DNA of 34,623 bases, taken from positions 1-34,623 of the forward strand of contig NZ_MCZK01000135.1 of assembly GCF_002875945.1 (NCBI RefSeq), read 5' to 3'. Every line of letters starts with the position of its first letter. The stretch's first letter is position 1. Origin of the DNA: Vibrio lentus. Lineage in GTDB: Bacteria; Pseudomonadota; Gammaproteobacteria; Enterobacterales; Vibrionaceae. A program made the position numbers and the translations under genes. A model generated the notes under the pieces. The model saw only the letters and a list, made by a program, of their open reading frames with translations, was not told the origin of the DNA and did not search any database. Positions 7,977-15,955 of this stretch are shown in pieces.

Positions 7977-10550
7977 CTAACTGGCCAAGGCACTCAAAAA
8001 CTCGGCTTCAAACTCTTCATCAATAGGCTTAGAGAAACAGTCCACCAGCCAATCGATACTGTGTTGTTCCAGCTGAGTGTTGACGACAAAAGCTTGTTTA
8101 AGCCCAAACTCATCTAAGGTCGCTGAGCCATGGTTTTTGTAATGCTTATTGCCGTGATAATGCAGTGATTTAAGGTTTTCTGAAGTCTTGATAGGTTGTG
8201 ATTCAATAGTATTAGAAAGTTGAATAACGAGTTCCATCGGATTTTTAACAGAGCTGATTCGATATAGAAACCCTCCTTCCACACGCTGTCTTACCCAATA
8301 ATCAAACTCATCACAGTCCACCACACTGTCACTGATCAGTACCGCTTCACTGCGATAGTCACATGGCTCAATCATCACCGGTGTGTGCTTGAATTCTGGC
8401 TGTCCTGAGTTGGAATCGGTATTGGGTAAGATAAGGTCGCAAGGCTTGCTATTTTTGGCTGTAGTGCCGTTCCAGTGGATTGGCATGAAGACCTGCTCTT
8501 TGCGCATCTCTTGCGTTAATACCAAACGTGCTTGAGATTCACCTTGGGCACTCTTCACTTTAACTACTTGGTTGGTTTGATTGGTGCTGGTTGCAAAGCC
8601 GAACTTTTTGGCAGTTTCAGGATGAATGGCTAAAAATGGCTCTGGCGTATGCTCACCAAGCGATGAAGCAAGCCCCGTTCGGCTCATGGTGTGCCATTGG
8701 TCGCGCACTCGACCGCTGTTCATGATCAATGGGTAATCTGGAGAAGTGGTCGTTAAAGGCTGTGAGTGTTCAACCGCAATAAACTGGGCTTTCCCTGAAG
8801 CGGTAAAAAACTCACCATTGGTAAACATTCGTTGGTTCACGATATCTTGTTGCAGCTCCAATACCGGCCATTGTTGAGGTTTAAGCTCGCTGTAGCCTTT
8901 GTCGTCTAGGTTTGTTAAGCCAATCAAACACAAGTCTCGTTGTTTGCCATTTGCATTATCAAGGCTGGTCATCTGGCAATACTCTTCAAAGATCTGCCCT
9001 TCGTGGCGATAATCAAAAGCATCTTGGTGTCCCATCTTCTGAGCCACTTCTTTAATCATCCACCAGTCGGGTTTAGCTTCCCCTGGGCTTGGTAATATGC
9101 GGCGCTGCCTTGATATACGGCGCTCAGAATTGGTCACAGTACCCGACTTTTCACTCCACCCTTGCGCGGGTAACACCACATCAGCCAAGCGAGTGGTTTC
9201 GGTGTCGGCTATGCAATCTGACACAACTACAAATGGGCATTGTTCTAGTGCGGCTTTGACTTTCGCACTGTCTGGAAGGCTTACGACCAGATTCGTCGCC
9301 ATGATCCATACGGCTTTGATCTTGCCATCCAGCATGCCATCAAATAGGTCAACCGCCTTCAAACCCGGCTTGGTCGCTAAGTTATCGGTTTGCCAAAAAT
9401 CACTCACAGTTTGGTGTGAATCAGCATCCCCAAATTCAAAGTGCGCGGCTAAGGTATTCGCTAAGCCACCAACCTCACGACCGCCCATAGCGTTCGGTTG
9501 CCCTGTCACCGAGAAAGGCCCCATGCCGACTTTACCAATCTTTCCGGTCGCCAAATGGCAATTGATGATGGCATTCACCTTATCGCAGCCTTGGCTAGAT
9601 TGATTCACACCCTGCGAATAGATGGTGATGACTTTCTTGTTGGATGCGAACGCACGGTAGAAGCGTTCAACCTCTTGTTCCGTTAAGCCAGTCAGTTGGC
9701 TGACGCCTTGCTCAAAATTGATGTTTGAATCAGAGTGGTAAACATACTTCTTTGCTGACTCGATCGCTTGTTCAAAGCCTTGTGTATGCTTGCTTATGTA
9801 TTCTTCATCGAGTGCATCATTGCTGTCGAGATAAGAAAGCAGTCCATTGAACAAGGCAACGTCAGATCCTGATTCAATGGCTAGGTGTTGATCGGCAATT
9901 TCACAAGTGTCGGTATAACGAGGGTCGATCACCACAACCGTTAAGTTCGGGTTACTTTGCTTGGCAGCGCGTAATCGTTGAAACAACACAGGGTGACACC
10001 AAGCCAAGTTAGAGCCAGTGATCACCGCTAAATCAGTATCTTCTAGATCTTCATAACAGATAGGCACGGTGTCACTGCCAAATGCACGCTTGTGTCCAAC
10101 AACGCTAGAAGCCATACACAGCCTAGAGTTACTGTCGATGTTGCCGCTGCCGATAAAGCCTTTCATCAGTTTGTTGGCAACGTAGTAGTCTTCCGTTAAC
10201 AGTTGTCCGGAGACATAAAACGCTACGGAGTCAGGGCCAAACTCTTCTATGGTTTGATTGAATCTATCTGCCACCAACTGGGTTGCTTCGTTCCAGCCAA
10301 GTGCTTGCTGTTGTTGGTTTTGAATGTGCTGTTGGTTTTGAATATGCATAGGCTGTTTAAGTCGCCCCAAAGGTGTGACGGTATCGCCCAGTGCTATCCC
10401 TTTGGTGCACAGCTTTCCATAATTTGATGGGTGTTCTTTATCACCGCGTACTTCAAGCTTACCTAATGAAGTCGGCCTCGCTTCTATTCCGCAGCCAACA
10501 CCACAATAAGCACATGTCGATTTTATCCAGCCACTGTTTGAATCGGTCAT
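7977..10550 (-). CDS. nasA: assimilatory nitrate reductase, large molybdenum subunit
   Basis: Reduces nitrate to nitrite in the cytoplasm. From the ATG at 10550 (857 aa) the N-terminal [4Fe-4S] ligands are Cys13, Cys16, Cys20 and Cys48 (CAYCGVGC, KLCTKG). The likely Mo-ligand Cys145 lies in SRLCMASSVVGHKRAFGSD, and molybdopterin-binding motifs follow (GQPNAMGGREVGG, NSGRVRDQWHTMSRTG). There is no Tat signal. A TTG start at 10565 is also open; I prefer the ATG because of GAGAAACGG before it. The last 120 residues sit where some NasA proteins have a [2Fe-2S] BFD-like domain, but the cysteine set is missing. Residues 69-80 hold a tandem HIQNQQ repeat. No NasB/NasC-type reductase gene lies nearby, so the electron donor is elsewhere. 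Confidence 0.94.
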   Translation of the reverse strand: MTDSNSGWIKSTCAYCGVGCGIEARPTSLGKLEVRGDKEHPSNYGKLCTKGIALGDTVTPLGRLKQPMHIQNQQHIQNQQQQALGWNEATQLVADRFNQTIEEFGPDSVAFYVSGQLLTEDYYVANKLMKGFIGSGNIDSNSRLCMASSVVGHKRAFGSDTVPICYEDLEDTDLAVITGSNLAWCHPVLFQRLRAAKQSNPNLTVVVIDPRYTDTCEIADQHLAIESGSDVALFNGLLSYLDSNDALDEEYISKHTQGFEQAIESAKKYVYHSDSNINFEQGVSQLTGLTEQEVERFYRAFASNKKVITIYSQGVNQSSQGCDKVNAIINCHLATGKIGKVGMGPFSVTGQPNAMGGREVGGLANTLAAHFEFGDADSHQTVSDFWQTDNLATKPGLKAVDLFDGMLDGKIKAVWIMATNLVVSLPDSAKVKAALEQCPFVVVSDCIADTETTRLADVVLPAQGWSEKSGTVTNSERRISRQRRILPSPGEAKPDWWMIKEVAQKMGHQDAFDYRHEGQIFEEYCQMTSLDNANGKQRDLCLIGLTNLDDKGYSELKPQQWPVLELQQDIVNQRMFTNGEFFTASGKAQFIAVEHSQPLTTTSPDYPLIMNSGRVRDQWHTMSRTGLASSLGEHTPEPFLAIHPETAKKFGFATSTNQTNQVVKVKSAQGESQARLVLTQEMRKEQVFMPIHWNGTTAKNSKPCDLILPNTDSNSGQPEFKHTPVMIEPCDYRSEAVLISDSVVDCDEFDYWVRQRVEGGFLYRISSVKNPMELVIQLSNTIESQPIKTSENLKSLHYHGNKHYKNHGSATLDEFGLKQAFVVNTQLEQHSIDWLVDCFSKPIDEEFEAEFLSALAS
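10312..10347. repeat. 18-bp tandem duplication inside nasA
   Basis: Two adjacent 18-bp units (10312-10329 and 10330-10347) differ at one base only and encode HIQNQQ twice, next to further glutamines. The position, just after the iron-sulfur domain, is a surface linker where expansion should be tolerated. Confidence 0.85.
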
Positions 10551-10593
10551 CCGTTTCTCACTCAATTATCCATAATTGCATTTAATCAAACAA

Positions 10594-10609
10594 AGCAAAT
10601 AACACGCCA
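10594..10609 (-). promoter_or_regulatory. sigma-54 promoter of nasA
   Basis: On the minus strand this reads TGGCGTGTTATTTGCT: GG at -24 and GC at -12 with the required spacing (consensus TGGCACG-N4-TTGCW). Transcription should begin near 10583, about 30 nt before the nasA ATG. Confidence 0.75.
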
Positions 10610-10724
10610 CTTAGTCACAAGATTCTCATAAGTAAAAAATAACCAATAAAAACATAATCTTATTTTAAATATAGATATCAATAGCAAATTCAATCGAAGT
10701 TAAGCCAACATGAAAGTTAATTTT

Positions 10725-10741
10725 TGCACCATCTTGCTGAA
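10725..10741. promoter_or_regulatory. NtrC-like enhancer site
   Basis: TGCACCATCTTGCTGAA agrees with the NtrC pattern TGCACCA-N3-TGGTGCA-like dyad at 14 of 17 positions by eye. A second TGCACCA begins at 10745. The site is about 145 bp from the predicted nasA start and 175 bp from the nirB start, usual enhancer distances for both sigma-54 promoters. Confidence 0.6.
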
Positions 10742-10798
10742 AGTTGCACCACAAACGCTCACTTCCATAAATTTAACAAAACAATTACATACCACTTT

Positions 10799-10821
10799 AG
10801 GGGTAAATGCGTGCTACCCCA
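10799..10821. promoter_or_regulatory. inverted repeat resembling NarL/NarP heptamers
   Basis: AGGGGTA (10799-10805) and TACCCCA (10815-10821) are separated by 9 bases. Each arm resembles the TACYYMT heptamer, but the arrangement differs from the common 7-2-7 head-to-head form. It lies about 60 bp upstream of the nirB sigma-54 promoter. Confidence 0.35.
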
Positions 10822-10880
10822 TATTTTTAATCCATTGAAAAATAAACGTTAAATTTTATTTAATTTGATGATATGTAATC

Positions 10881-10896
10881 TGGCATCCTCCTTGCT
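10881..10896 (+). promoter_or_regulatory. sigma-54 promoter of nirB
   Basis: TGGCATCCTCCTTGCT matches TGGCACG-N4-TTGCW with both invariant dinucleotides at the right distance. The predicted start is near 10907, leaving a leader of about 130 nt before the nirB ATG. Confidence 0.8.
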
Positions 10897-11037
10897 CCAC
10901 TAGAAACCAAGACTTAGAAAAACAATTTTTGTTTTCTTGATAATTATGAATTGAGTGGAATCTCAACCCGGTATTCATCTGCTAGCGACTAGAAATTAGA
11001 TGCTCGAAACAGAGAAGCCGAGAATAAGGAATGGATT

Positions 11038-13620
11038 ATGAGCAAGAAGAAAATCGTCGTCGTTGGTAACGGCATGGTTGGACACAAATTTATCGACAAC
11101 ATCCTTCAATCAGACAGTGATGAGTTTGATGTGATTACTTTCAGTGAAGAGCCAAGGTTGGCCTACGATCGAGTTCAGCTTACGGCTTACTTCAAGCGTG
11201 GAAATGCTGATGACTTGGCATTAACCAGCGAAGAGTATTACCAGAGCAATGGCGTCAATTACCTTCTCAACGCAAAAGTCGCTCAACTGGATACTGAAAA
11301 TAAGTGCGTTGTGACTGAATCGGGACATACCGAGAGTTATGACACTTTGATTCTGGCGACCGGTTCATTCCCTTTTGTTCCCCCTATTCCCGGTAACGAC
11401 CAAGAACACTGCCACGTTTATCGCACCATCGAAGATTTAGACGCTATTGAGCTCTCAAGTAAAGGCAGCAAATCGGGCGTGGTGATTGGTGGTGGTCTGC
11501 TGGGTTTAGAAGCCGCAAACGCAGTCAAAAACCTTGGCTTAGAAACTCATGTTGTGGAATTCGCACCTCGCCTGATGGCCGTACAATTAGATGACGGTGG
11601 CGGTGCGCTTCTACGCAGAAAAATTGAAGACCTTGGCGTTCAAGTTCACACCGAGAAAGCAACCTCTGAGATAGTCGCGGGTGAGAACGCTCGCTACAGA
11701 ATGAACTTCGCGGACGGCACCCATCTTGAAACCGATATGATCGTGTTCTCTGCAGGTATTCGCCCTCAAGATGCCTTAGCTCGTAGCTCTGACATCGCCA
11801 TTGGTGAACGTGGCGGCATCGTGATTAACGATCACTGCCAAACCAACATCGACAATGTGTATGCGATTGGTGAATGTGCGCTTTGGGACAACAAGATCTT
11901 CGGCCTAGTCGCCCCTGGTTATTCAATGGCGAAAGTCGCGGCTACGCATATCTTATCGGACGGAACGAGCGACGCTTCATTTACTGGTGCCGATATGAGC
12001 ACCAAACTCAAACTACTGGGTGTAGACGTGGCCAGTATTGGCGAAGTACACGGCCAAACAGAAGGCGCTCAATCGTATACCTATAACGATGAAATCGAAC
12101 AGGTTTACAAACGCCTGATCATATCGGCGGATGGCAAGAAGATTGTCGGTGCGGTATTGGTGGGTGACGCCGAAGCTTACGGTTCGCTGCTGCAAATCAA
12201 ACAAAATGACATGCCTCTTCCTGAAAACCCATCAGTGCTGATTCTACCTAACGTCGCGGATGATTCAGGCTCTGCAATGGGTGTTGAAGCTCTGCCCGAT
12301 AGCGCAGTGATTTGTTCGTGTTTCGATGTGACTAAAGGCGACATTAAAGACGCGGTATCTGCTGGCTGCACCACGATGGCTGCATTAAAAGAAACCACCA
12401 ACGCTTCGACAGGTTGTGGCGGTTGTTCTGCCCTCGCTAAACAGGTTCTTGATAGCGAACTGAGTAACTTGGGTGTCGAGGTGTCTAACGATATCTGTGA
12501 GCACTTTGCCTATTCTCGCCAAGAGCTGACTGACATCATTCGAGTCAACAAAATTAAGACCTTTGATGAGTTGCTTGATTCTCATGGAAACGGATTGGGC
12601 TGTACCGTGTGTAAGCCAGCAGTCGGTTCTATTTTGGCTTCTTACTGGAACGATTACATCCTCGAAGATCAACACATCGAACTGCAAGACACCAATGACA
12701 TCTACCTCGGCAACATGCAAAAAGACGGCACCTACTCTGTGGTTCCGCGTATTGCTGGCGGAGAAATCACACCAGACAAGTTGATCGTTTTAGGCGAAGT
12801 CGCAAAAGAGTTCGACCTATACACCAAGATCACCGGTGGTCAGCGTGTCGATTTGTTCGGCGCGCAACTTAACGAACTGCCAATCATCTGGAAAAAGCTA
12901 ATTGATGCAGGTTTTGAAACTGGCCATGCCTACGGTAAATCGGTTCGTACCGTGAAATCGTGTGTCGGTAGCACTTGGTGTCGATACGGTGTCGACGACA
13001 GTGTTGGCTTAGCGATTCGACTCGAGAACCGCTACAAAGGCTTACGCTCGCCCCACAAGATCAAGTTTGCGGTTTCTGGCTGTACTCGTGAATGTGCAGA
13101 AGCGCAATCGAAAGACTTTGGCATTATCGCTACCGACAAAGGTTGGAACCTCTACATCTGTGGTAACGGTGGTATGCGCCCTCGCCATGGTGACCTTTTC
13201 GCTACCGACCTTGATGAAACCACTCTGCTGCAATACATCGACCGCATTCTGATGTTCTACACACGTACCGCAGATCGCCTACAGCGCACATCGGTATGGA
13301 TGGAAAACCTTGAAGGTGGCATTGAATACCTCAAACAAGTCGTGATTGAAGACAAGCTCAATGTTGCTGAAGAACTTGAAGCCGATATCGCCCTCAACAT
13401 CGAAAAATACCAGTGTGAATGGAAAACCACCATCGAAAATCCTGAAAAGATGAAACGCTTCCAGCACTACATCAACAGCGAAGAAATGGACACTAGCCTG
13501 TCATTCATCAAAGAACGAGAGCAACGCTTTCCAAAGCCAAGTTTGAGCTCTTCTGCTGATTCACAACGCGATGAAATGCTAACCAACGCAGACCAAATAG
13601 AAGTGACTGAGGTTTCGTAA
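11038..13620 (+). CDS. nirB: assimilatory NAD(P)H nitrite reductase, large subunit
   Basis: 860 aa (E. coli NirB is about 847). Reduces nitrite to ammonium in the cytoplasm with NAD(P)H. Domains: FAD/NAD(P) oxidoreductase, about residues 1-310 (VVVGNGMVG; GVVIGGGLLGLEAA; YAIGEC); a BFD-type [2Fe-2S] region with Cys426, Cys428, Cys460 and Cys463; a second CTVC block near 522-525; then the siroheme/[4Fe-4S] domain with Cys642, Cys648, Cys682 and Cys686 (CVGSTWC, CTREC). All expected ligands are present. AAGGA precedes the ATG. Transcription probably starts at the sigma-54 promoter upstream. No siroheme synthase gene is in the window. Confidence 0.96.
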   Translation: MSKKKIVVVGNGMVGHKFIDNILQSDSDEFDVITFSEEPRLAYDRVQLTAYFKRGNADDLALTSEEYYQSNGVNYLLNAKVAQLDTENKCVVTESGHTESYDTLILATGSFPFVPPIPGNDQEHCHVYRTIEDLDAIELSSKGSKSGVVIGGGLLGLEAANAVKNLGLETHVVEFAPRLMAVQLDDGGGALLRRKIEDLGVQVHTEKATSEIVAGENARYRMNFADGTHLETDMIVFSAGIRPQDALARSSDIAIGERGGIVINDHCQTNIDNVYAIGECALWDNKIFGLVAPGYSMAKVAATHILSDGTSDASFTGADMSTKLKLLGVDVASIGEVHGQTEGAQSYTYNDEIEQVYKRLIISADGKKIVGAVLVGDAEAYGSLLQIKQNDMPLPENPSVLILPNVADDSGSAMGVEALPDSAVICSCFDVTKGDIKDAVSAGCTTMAALKETTNASTGCGGCSALAKQVLDSELSNLGVEVSNDICEHFAYSRQELTDIIRVNKIKTFDELLDSHGNGLGCTVCKPAVGSILASYWNDYILEDQHIELQDTNDIYLGNMQKDGTYSVVPRIAGGEITPDKLIVLGEVAKEFDLYTKITGGQRVDLFGAQLNELPIIWKKLIDAGFETGHAYGKSVRTVKSCVGSTWCRYGVDDSVGLAIRLENRYKGLRSPHKIKFAVSGCTRECAEAQSKDFGIIATDKGWNLYICGNGGMRPRHGDLFATDLDETTLLQYIDRILMFYTRTADRLQRTSVWMENLEGGIEYLKQVVIEDKLNVAEELEADIALNIEKYQCEWKTTIENPEKMKRFQHYINSEEMDTSLSFIKEREQRFPKPSLSSSADSQRDEMLTNADQIEVTEVS

Positions 13621-13639
13621 ACATCAGCTTTATAAACAA

Positions 13640-13766
13640 GAGTTGTCGTAACCCTAAAAAATACAATTGAGTCAGGTAAAGCGTCCACATAAAACGCTAG
13701 GAAGTGGCTGGCATGCTCAGCAAGTCACTTCCCTACTCACTCCAATAGAGACAGTAACGACAACTC
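13640..13766. repeat. 127-bp inverted-repeat element between nirB and nirD
   Basis: Terminal arms GAGTTGTCGTAAC (13640-13652) and GTAACGACAACTC (13754-13766) match at 12 of 13 positions. A second hairpin lies inside: GGAAGTGGCTG (13700-13710) with CAGC (13718-13721) and CACTTCC (13726-13732). It fills most of an unusually long 217-bp gap between two genes that are normally close together. It could be a MITE-like element or a structured RNA spacer. No clear target duplication flanks it. Confidence 0.55.
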
Positions 13767-13837
13767 AGCAAAGCCAAGAATTTGAAGAAGTTAATACACA
13801 AATAATTAAAGACTCAATTTTAGACTAGGAGAAAGTC

Positions 13838-14182
13838 ATGGAAAATTGGACAACCGTATGTAGCACCCGGGACTTAACCCCAAATGGTGGAATTTGCGCC
13901 AAAGTAGACGATAACCAAGTGGCTATTTTTTACTGCAAACGCAGCGACACACTTTATGGACTCTCTAATTACGACCCTATCGGCAAGGCGAATGTTATGT
14001 CACGTGGTATAATTGGTTCATTAAGCGGAGAGCCTTACGTAGCCTCGCCCTTATACAAGCAGCATTACCACTTAGAAACTGGCGCGTGCCTTGAACAACC
14101 AGACCTCAAGCTCGTGAAATTTGAAGTTCGCAAGCAAGGAGAGCAAGTACAGGTTCTCGCACCGCTTGCTATCGCCAGTTAA
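13838..14182 (+). CDS. nirD: nitrite reductase small subunit (Rieske-like)
   Basis: 114 aa, close to the usual 108. The Rieske-type beta fold is recognisable (WTTVCSTRDLTPNGGICAKV, then VAIFYC, LYGLSNYDPIGKANVMSRG, SPLYKQHYHLETGAC). The Cys-x-His and Cys-x-x-His cluster ligands of true Rieske proteins are absent, as is normal for NirD. It partners NirB. TAGGAG lies before the ATG. The gene follows the structured 217-bp gap after nirB, so it may be expressed at a different level. Confidence 0.92.
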   Translation: MENWTTVCSTRDLTPNGGICAKVDDNQVAIFYCKRSDTLYGLSNYDPIGKANVMSRGIIGSLSGEPYVASPLYKQHYHLETGACLEQPDLKLVKFEVRKQGEQVQVLAPLAIAS

Positions 14183-14186
14183 CTAA

Positions 14187-14234
14187 ACGCCGACATCACC
14201 ATGTAAACGCTTTACAGGCGTGAGCAATTTCGGC
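14187..14234 (+). other. possible alternative RNA hairpins between nirD and nitrate transporter
   Basis: TGTAAA-CGC-TTTACA (14202-14216) can stack on ACGCC/GGCGT (14187-14191, 14217-14221). The overlapping pair GCCGA/TCGGC (14189-14193, 14230-14234) would compete with it. Two exclusive folds hint at attenuation or processing, but there is no T-tract. Confidence 0.3.
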
Positions 14235-14324
14235 ATTGGGTTTAGCCACATGAATGCGTTCGAATTTCGGAAGTAACGCACGAGCTAAAACCGGGTAATT
14301 TTCCAGATTTAAAGGATTTAAACC

Positions 14325-15794
14325 ATGGATAACACAAAATTTTCGCTGCTTTCATTTACGGGTAAGATGAAAACCTTACACCTAAGTTGGATGGCCTTTT
14401 TTATCACCTTTGTAGTGTGGTTCAACTTTGCCCCGCTACTGCAAATGGTAAAAACCTCGCTTGGTCTTTCTACTGAAGAGATCAAAACACTCCTTATTCT
14501 CAACGTTGCATTAACCATTCCGGCGCGTGTCGCCATTGGTATGTTAACCGACAGATATGGCCCTAGGTTAGTCTACTCTTCGCTACTCGCGGTCTGTTCA
14601 ATCCCTTGTTTTATGTTTGCTATGGCAGACTCTTTCATTCAAGCGGCGATTGCTCGTTTCCTATTAGGCTTCATCGGTGCAGGCTTCGTTGTTGGTATTC
14701 GTCTTGTGTCTGAGTGGTTCCCACACAACGAACTGGGTACAGCTGAAGGTATTTACGGCGGCTGGGGTAACTTCGGTTCAGCAGCGGCGGCATTTACACT
14801 TCCAACTCTCGCTTTAGCATTTGGTGGCGAAGATGGTTGGCGTTATGCGGTCGGTATTACTGGCCTTATGAGCTTAGCGTTCTCGTTTATCTTCTACAAA
14901 AATGTATCGGATACACCAAAAGGTTCGACTTACTTCAAGCCAGCCCAAGTAACGGCAATGGAAGTGACATCAAAGGGTGACTTTTTCTTCCTACTCATTA
15001 TGAAGATCCCGATGTATGCCGCTCTAGCGCTACTGACATGGAAGCTATCACCGAGCAACATCAACATGTTGTCTGACATGGCGGTGTCTTCAGTGTACGC
15101 AGGTTTAGCCGCACTTTACGTGTACGAAGTGTCGCAAGTTTGGAAGGTAAATAAGAACGTATTCAAAGAAGAAGTACCAGAAATTCACAGATATAAATTC
15201 AAGCAAGTTGCTGTGTTGAACGTGTTGTATTTCGCGACATTTGGTTCTGAACTGGCTGTTGTTTCTATGCTGCCACTGTTCTTCTCTGAAACCTTTGAAC
15301 TAACGCCAGTGCTTGCGGGTATGGTTGCATCGGCTTATGCCTTTATGAACCTAATGTCTCGCCCGGGTGGCGGTTGGATTTCAGACAAATTTGGTCGTAA
15401 ACCAACACTGCTTATTCTTACGATTGGTCTTGCTGTGGGTTACTTTGCAATGGGTCAAGTCGACAGCACATGGCCAGTATGGCTAGCGGTTGTGGCTGCG
15501 ATGGCATGTTCTTTCTTCGTGCAAGCAGGTGAAGGTGCGGTGTTTGCAACAGTACCCCTGATTAAACGCCGTATGACAGGTCAAATTGCTGGTATGACGG
15601 GTGCTTACGGTAACGTGGGTGCGGTGGTTTACCTAACTGTGCTTTCATTCGTAAGCTACCAAACCTTCTTCTTAGTGATTGCAGGAACAGCGGTACTTGG
15701 CTTCGTTACTCTGATGTTCATGGAAGAGCCTAGCGGCCAAATTGCTGAAGTGAATGACGATGGTAGCGTGACCTTGATTAACGTATCGAGCTAA
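14325..15794 (+). CDS. nitrate/nitrite transporter, major facilitator superfamily (NarK/NasA type)
   Basis: 489 aa with about 12 membrane helices. Family landmarks are visible: the loop motif IGMLTDRYGPR after helix 2, the helix FLLGFIGAGFVVGIRLVSEWFP with its conserved Arg, and two nitrate-signature glycine helices (IYGGWGNFGSAAAAF and GMTGAYGNVGAVVY). A second loop motif is WISDKFGRKP. It imports nitrate (or exchanges nitrate for nitrite) across the inner membrane to supply NasA and NirBD. AAAGGA stands before the ATG. In assimilatory clusters of pseudomonads the equivalent gene is called nasA, so I leave the symbol empty to avoid a clash with the reductase. Confidence 0.92.
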   Translation: MDNTKFSLLSFTGKMKTLHLSWMAFFITFVVWFNFAPLLQMVKTSLGLSTEEIKTLLILNVALTIPARVAIGMLTDRYGPRLVYSSLLAVCSIPCFMFAMADSFIQAAIARFLLGFIGAGFVVGIRLVSEWFPHNELGTAEGIYGGWGNFGSAAAAFTLPTLALAFGGEDGWRYAVGITGLMSLAFSFIFYKNVSDTPKGSTYFKPAQVTAMEVTSKGDFFFLLIMKIPMYAALALLTWKLSPSNINMLSDMAVSSVYAGLAALYVYEVSQVWKVNKNVFKEEVPEIHRYKFKQVAVLNVLYFATFGSELAVVSMLPLFFSETFELTPVLAGMVASAYAFMNLMSRPGGGWISDKFGRKPTLLILTIGLAVGYFAMGQVDSTWPVWLAVVAAMACSFFVQAGEGAVFATVPLIKRRMTGQIAGMTGAYGNVGAVVYLTVLSFVSYQTFFLVIAGTAVLGFVTLMFMEEPSGQIAEVNDDGSVTLINVSS

Positions 15795-15812
15795 CCACTC
15801 ATTGAATCGGGA

Positions 15813-15848
15813 GAAGCACCAAGGTTGGTATCACCGCTTTGGTGCTTC
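15813..15848 (+). terminator. strong hairpin between transporter and kinase genes
   Basis: GAAGCACCAAG (15813-15823) pairs with CTTTGGTGCTTC (15837-15848), with one bulged base. It begins about 20 bp after the transporter stop. No run of T follows, so it may be a leaky terminator or an mRNA-stabilising structure rather than a full stop. Confidence 0.5.
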
Positions 15849-15955
15849 GTTCAGAGGCTCTACGTTCACTAGAGCTTTTGTTCTTTCTCAGATGTGCTCT
15901 CAAGCAGATGAGAAAACGGCCAGTTAAGAAGAAGACAGTAAGAAGCAGACCAGTT

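Larger units (their letters stand above)
10551..11037. other. divergent nasA/nirB control region
   Basis: A 487-bp AT-rich region with no ORF of substance. It holds a sigma-54 promoter for nasA at 10594-10609, an NtrC-like site at 10725-10741 with a second TGCACCA half site at 10745-10751, a GGGGTA/TACCCC dyad at 10799-10821, and a sigma-54 promoter for nirB at 10881-10896. The nirB leader, about 130 nt, has small hairpins (TTGAG-TGGAAT-CTCAA near 10951-10966; CATCT...AGATG near 10977-11003). Some enterobacterial nas leaders are controlled by the antiterminator NasR, but these loops do not clearly match its RNA target. Confidence 0.7.

Noticed and set aside
9097..9603. 168-aa ORF on the plus strand opposite nasA
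   Set aside because: It lies wholly inside nasA, whose cofactor ligands and length are convincing; composition reflects the opposite strand's codons and there is no ribosome site or family.
12385..12720. 111-aa minus-strand ORF within nirB
   Set aside because: Antisense shadow of the [2Fe-2S] region of NirB; no start signal or recognisable product.
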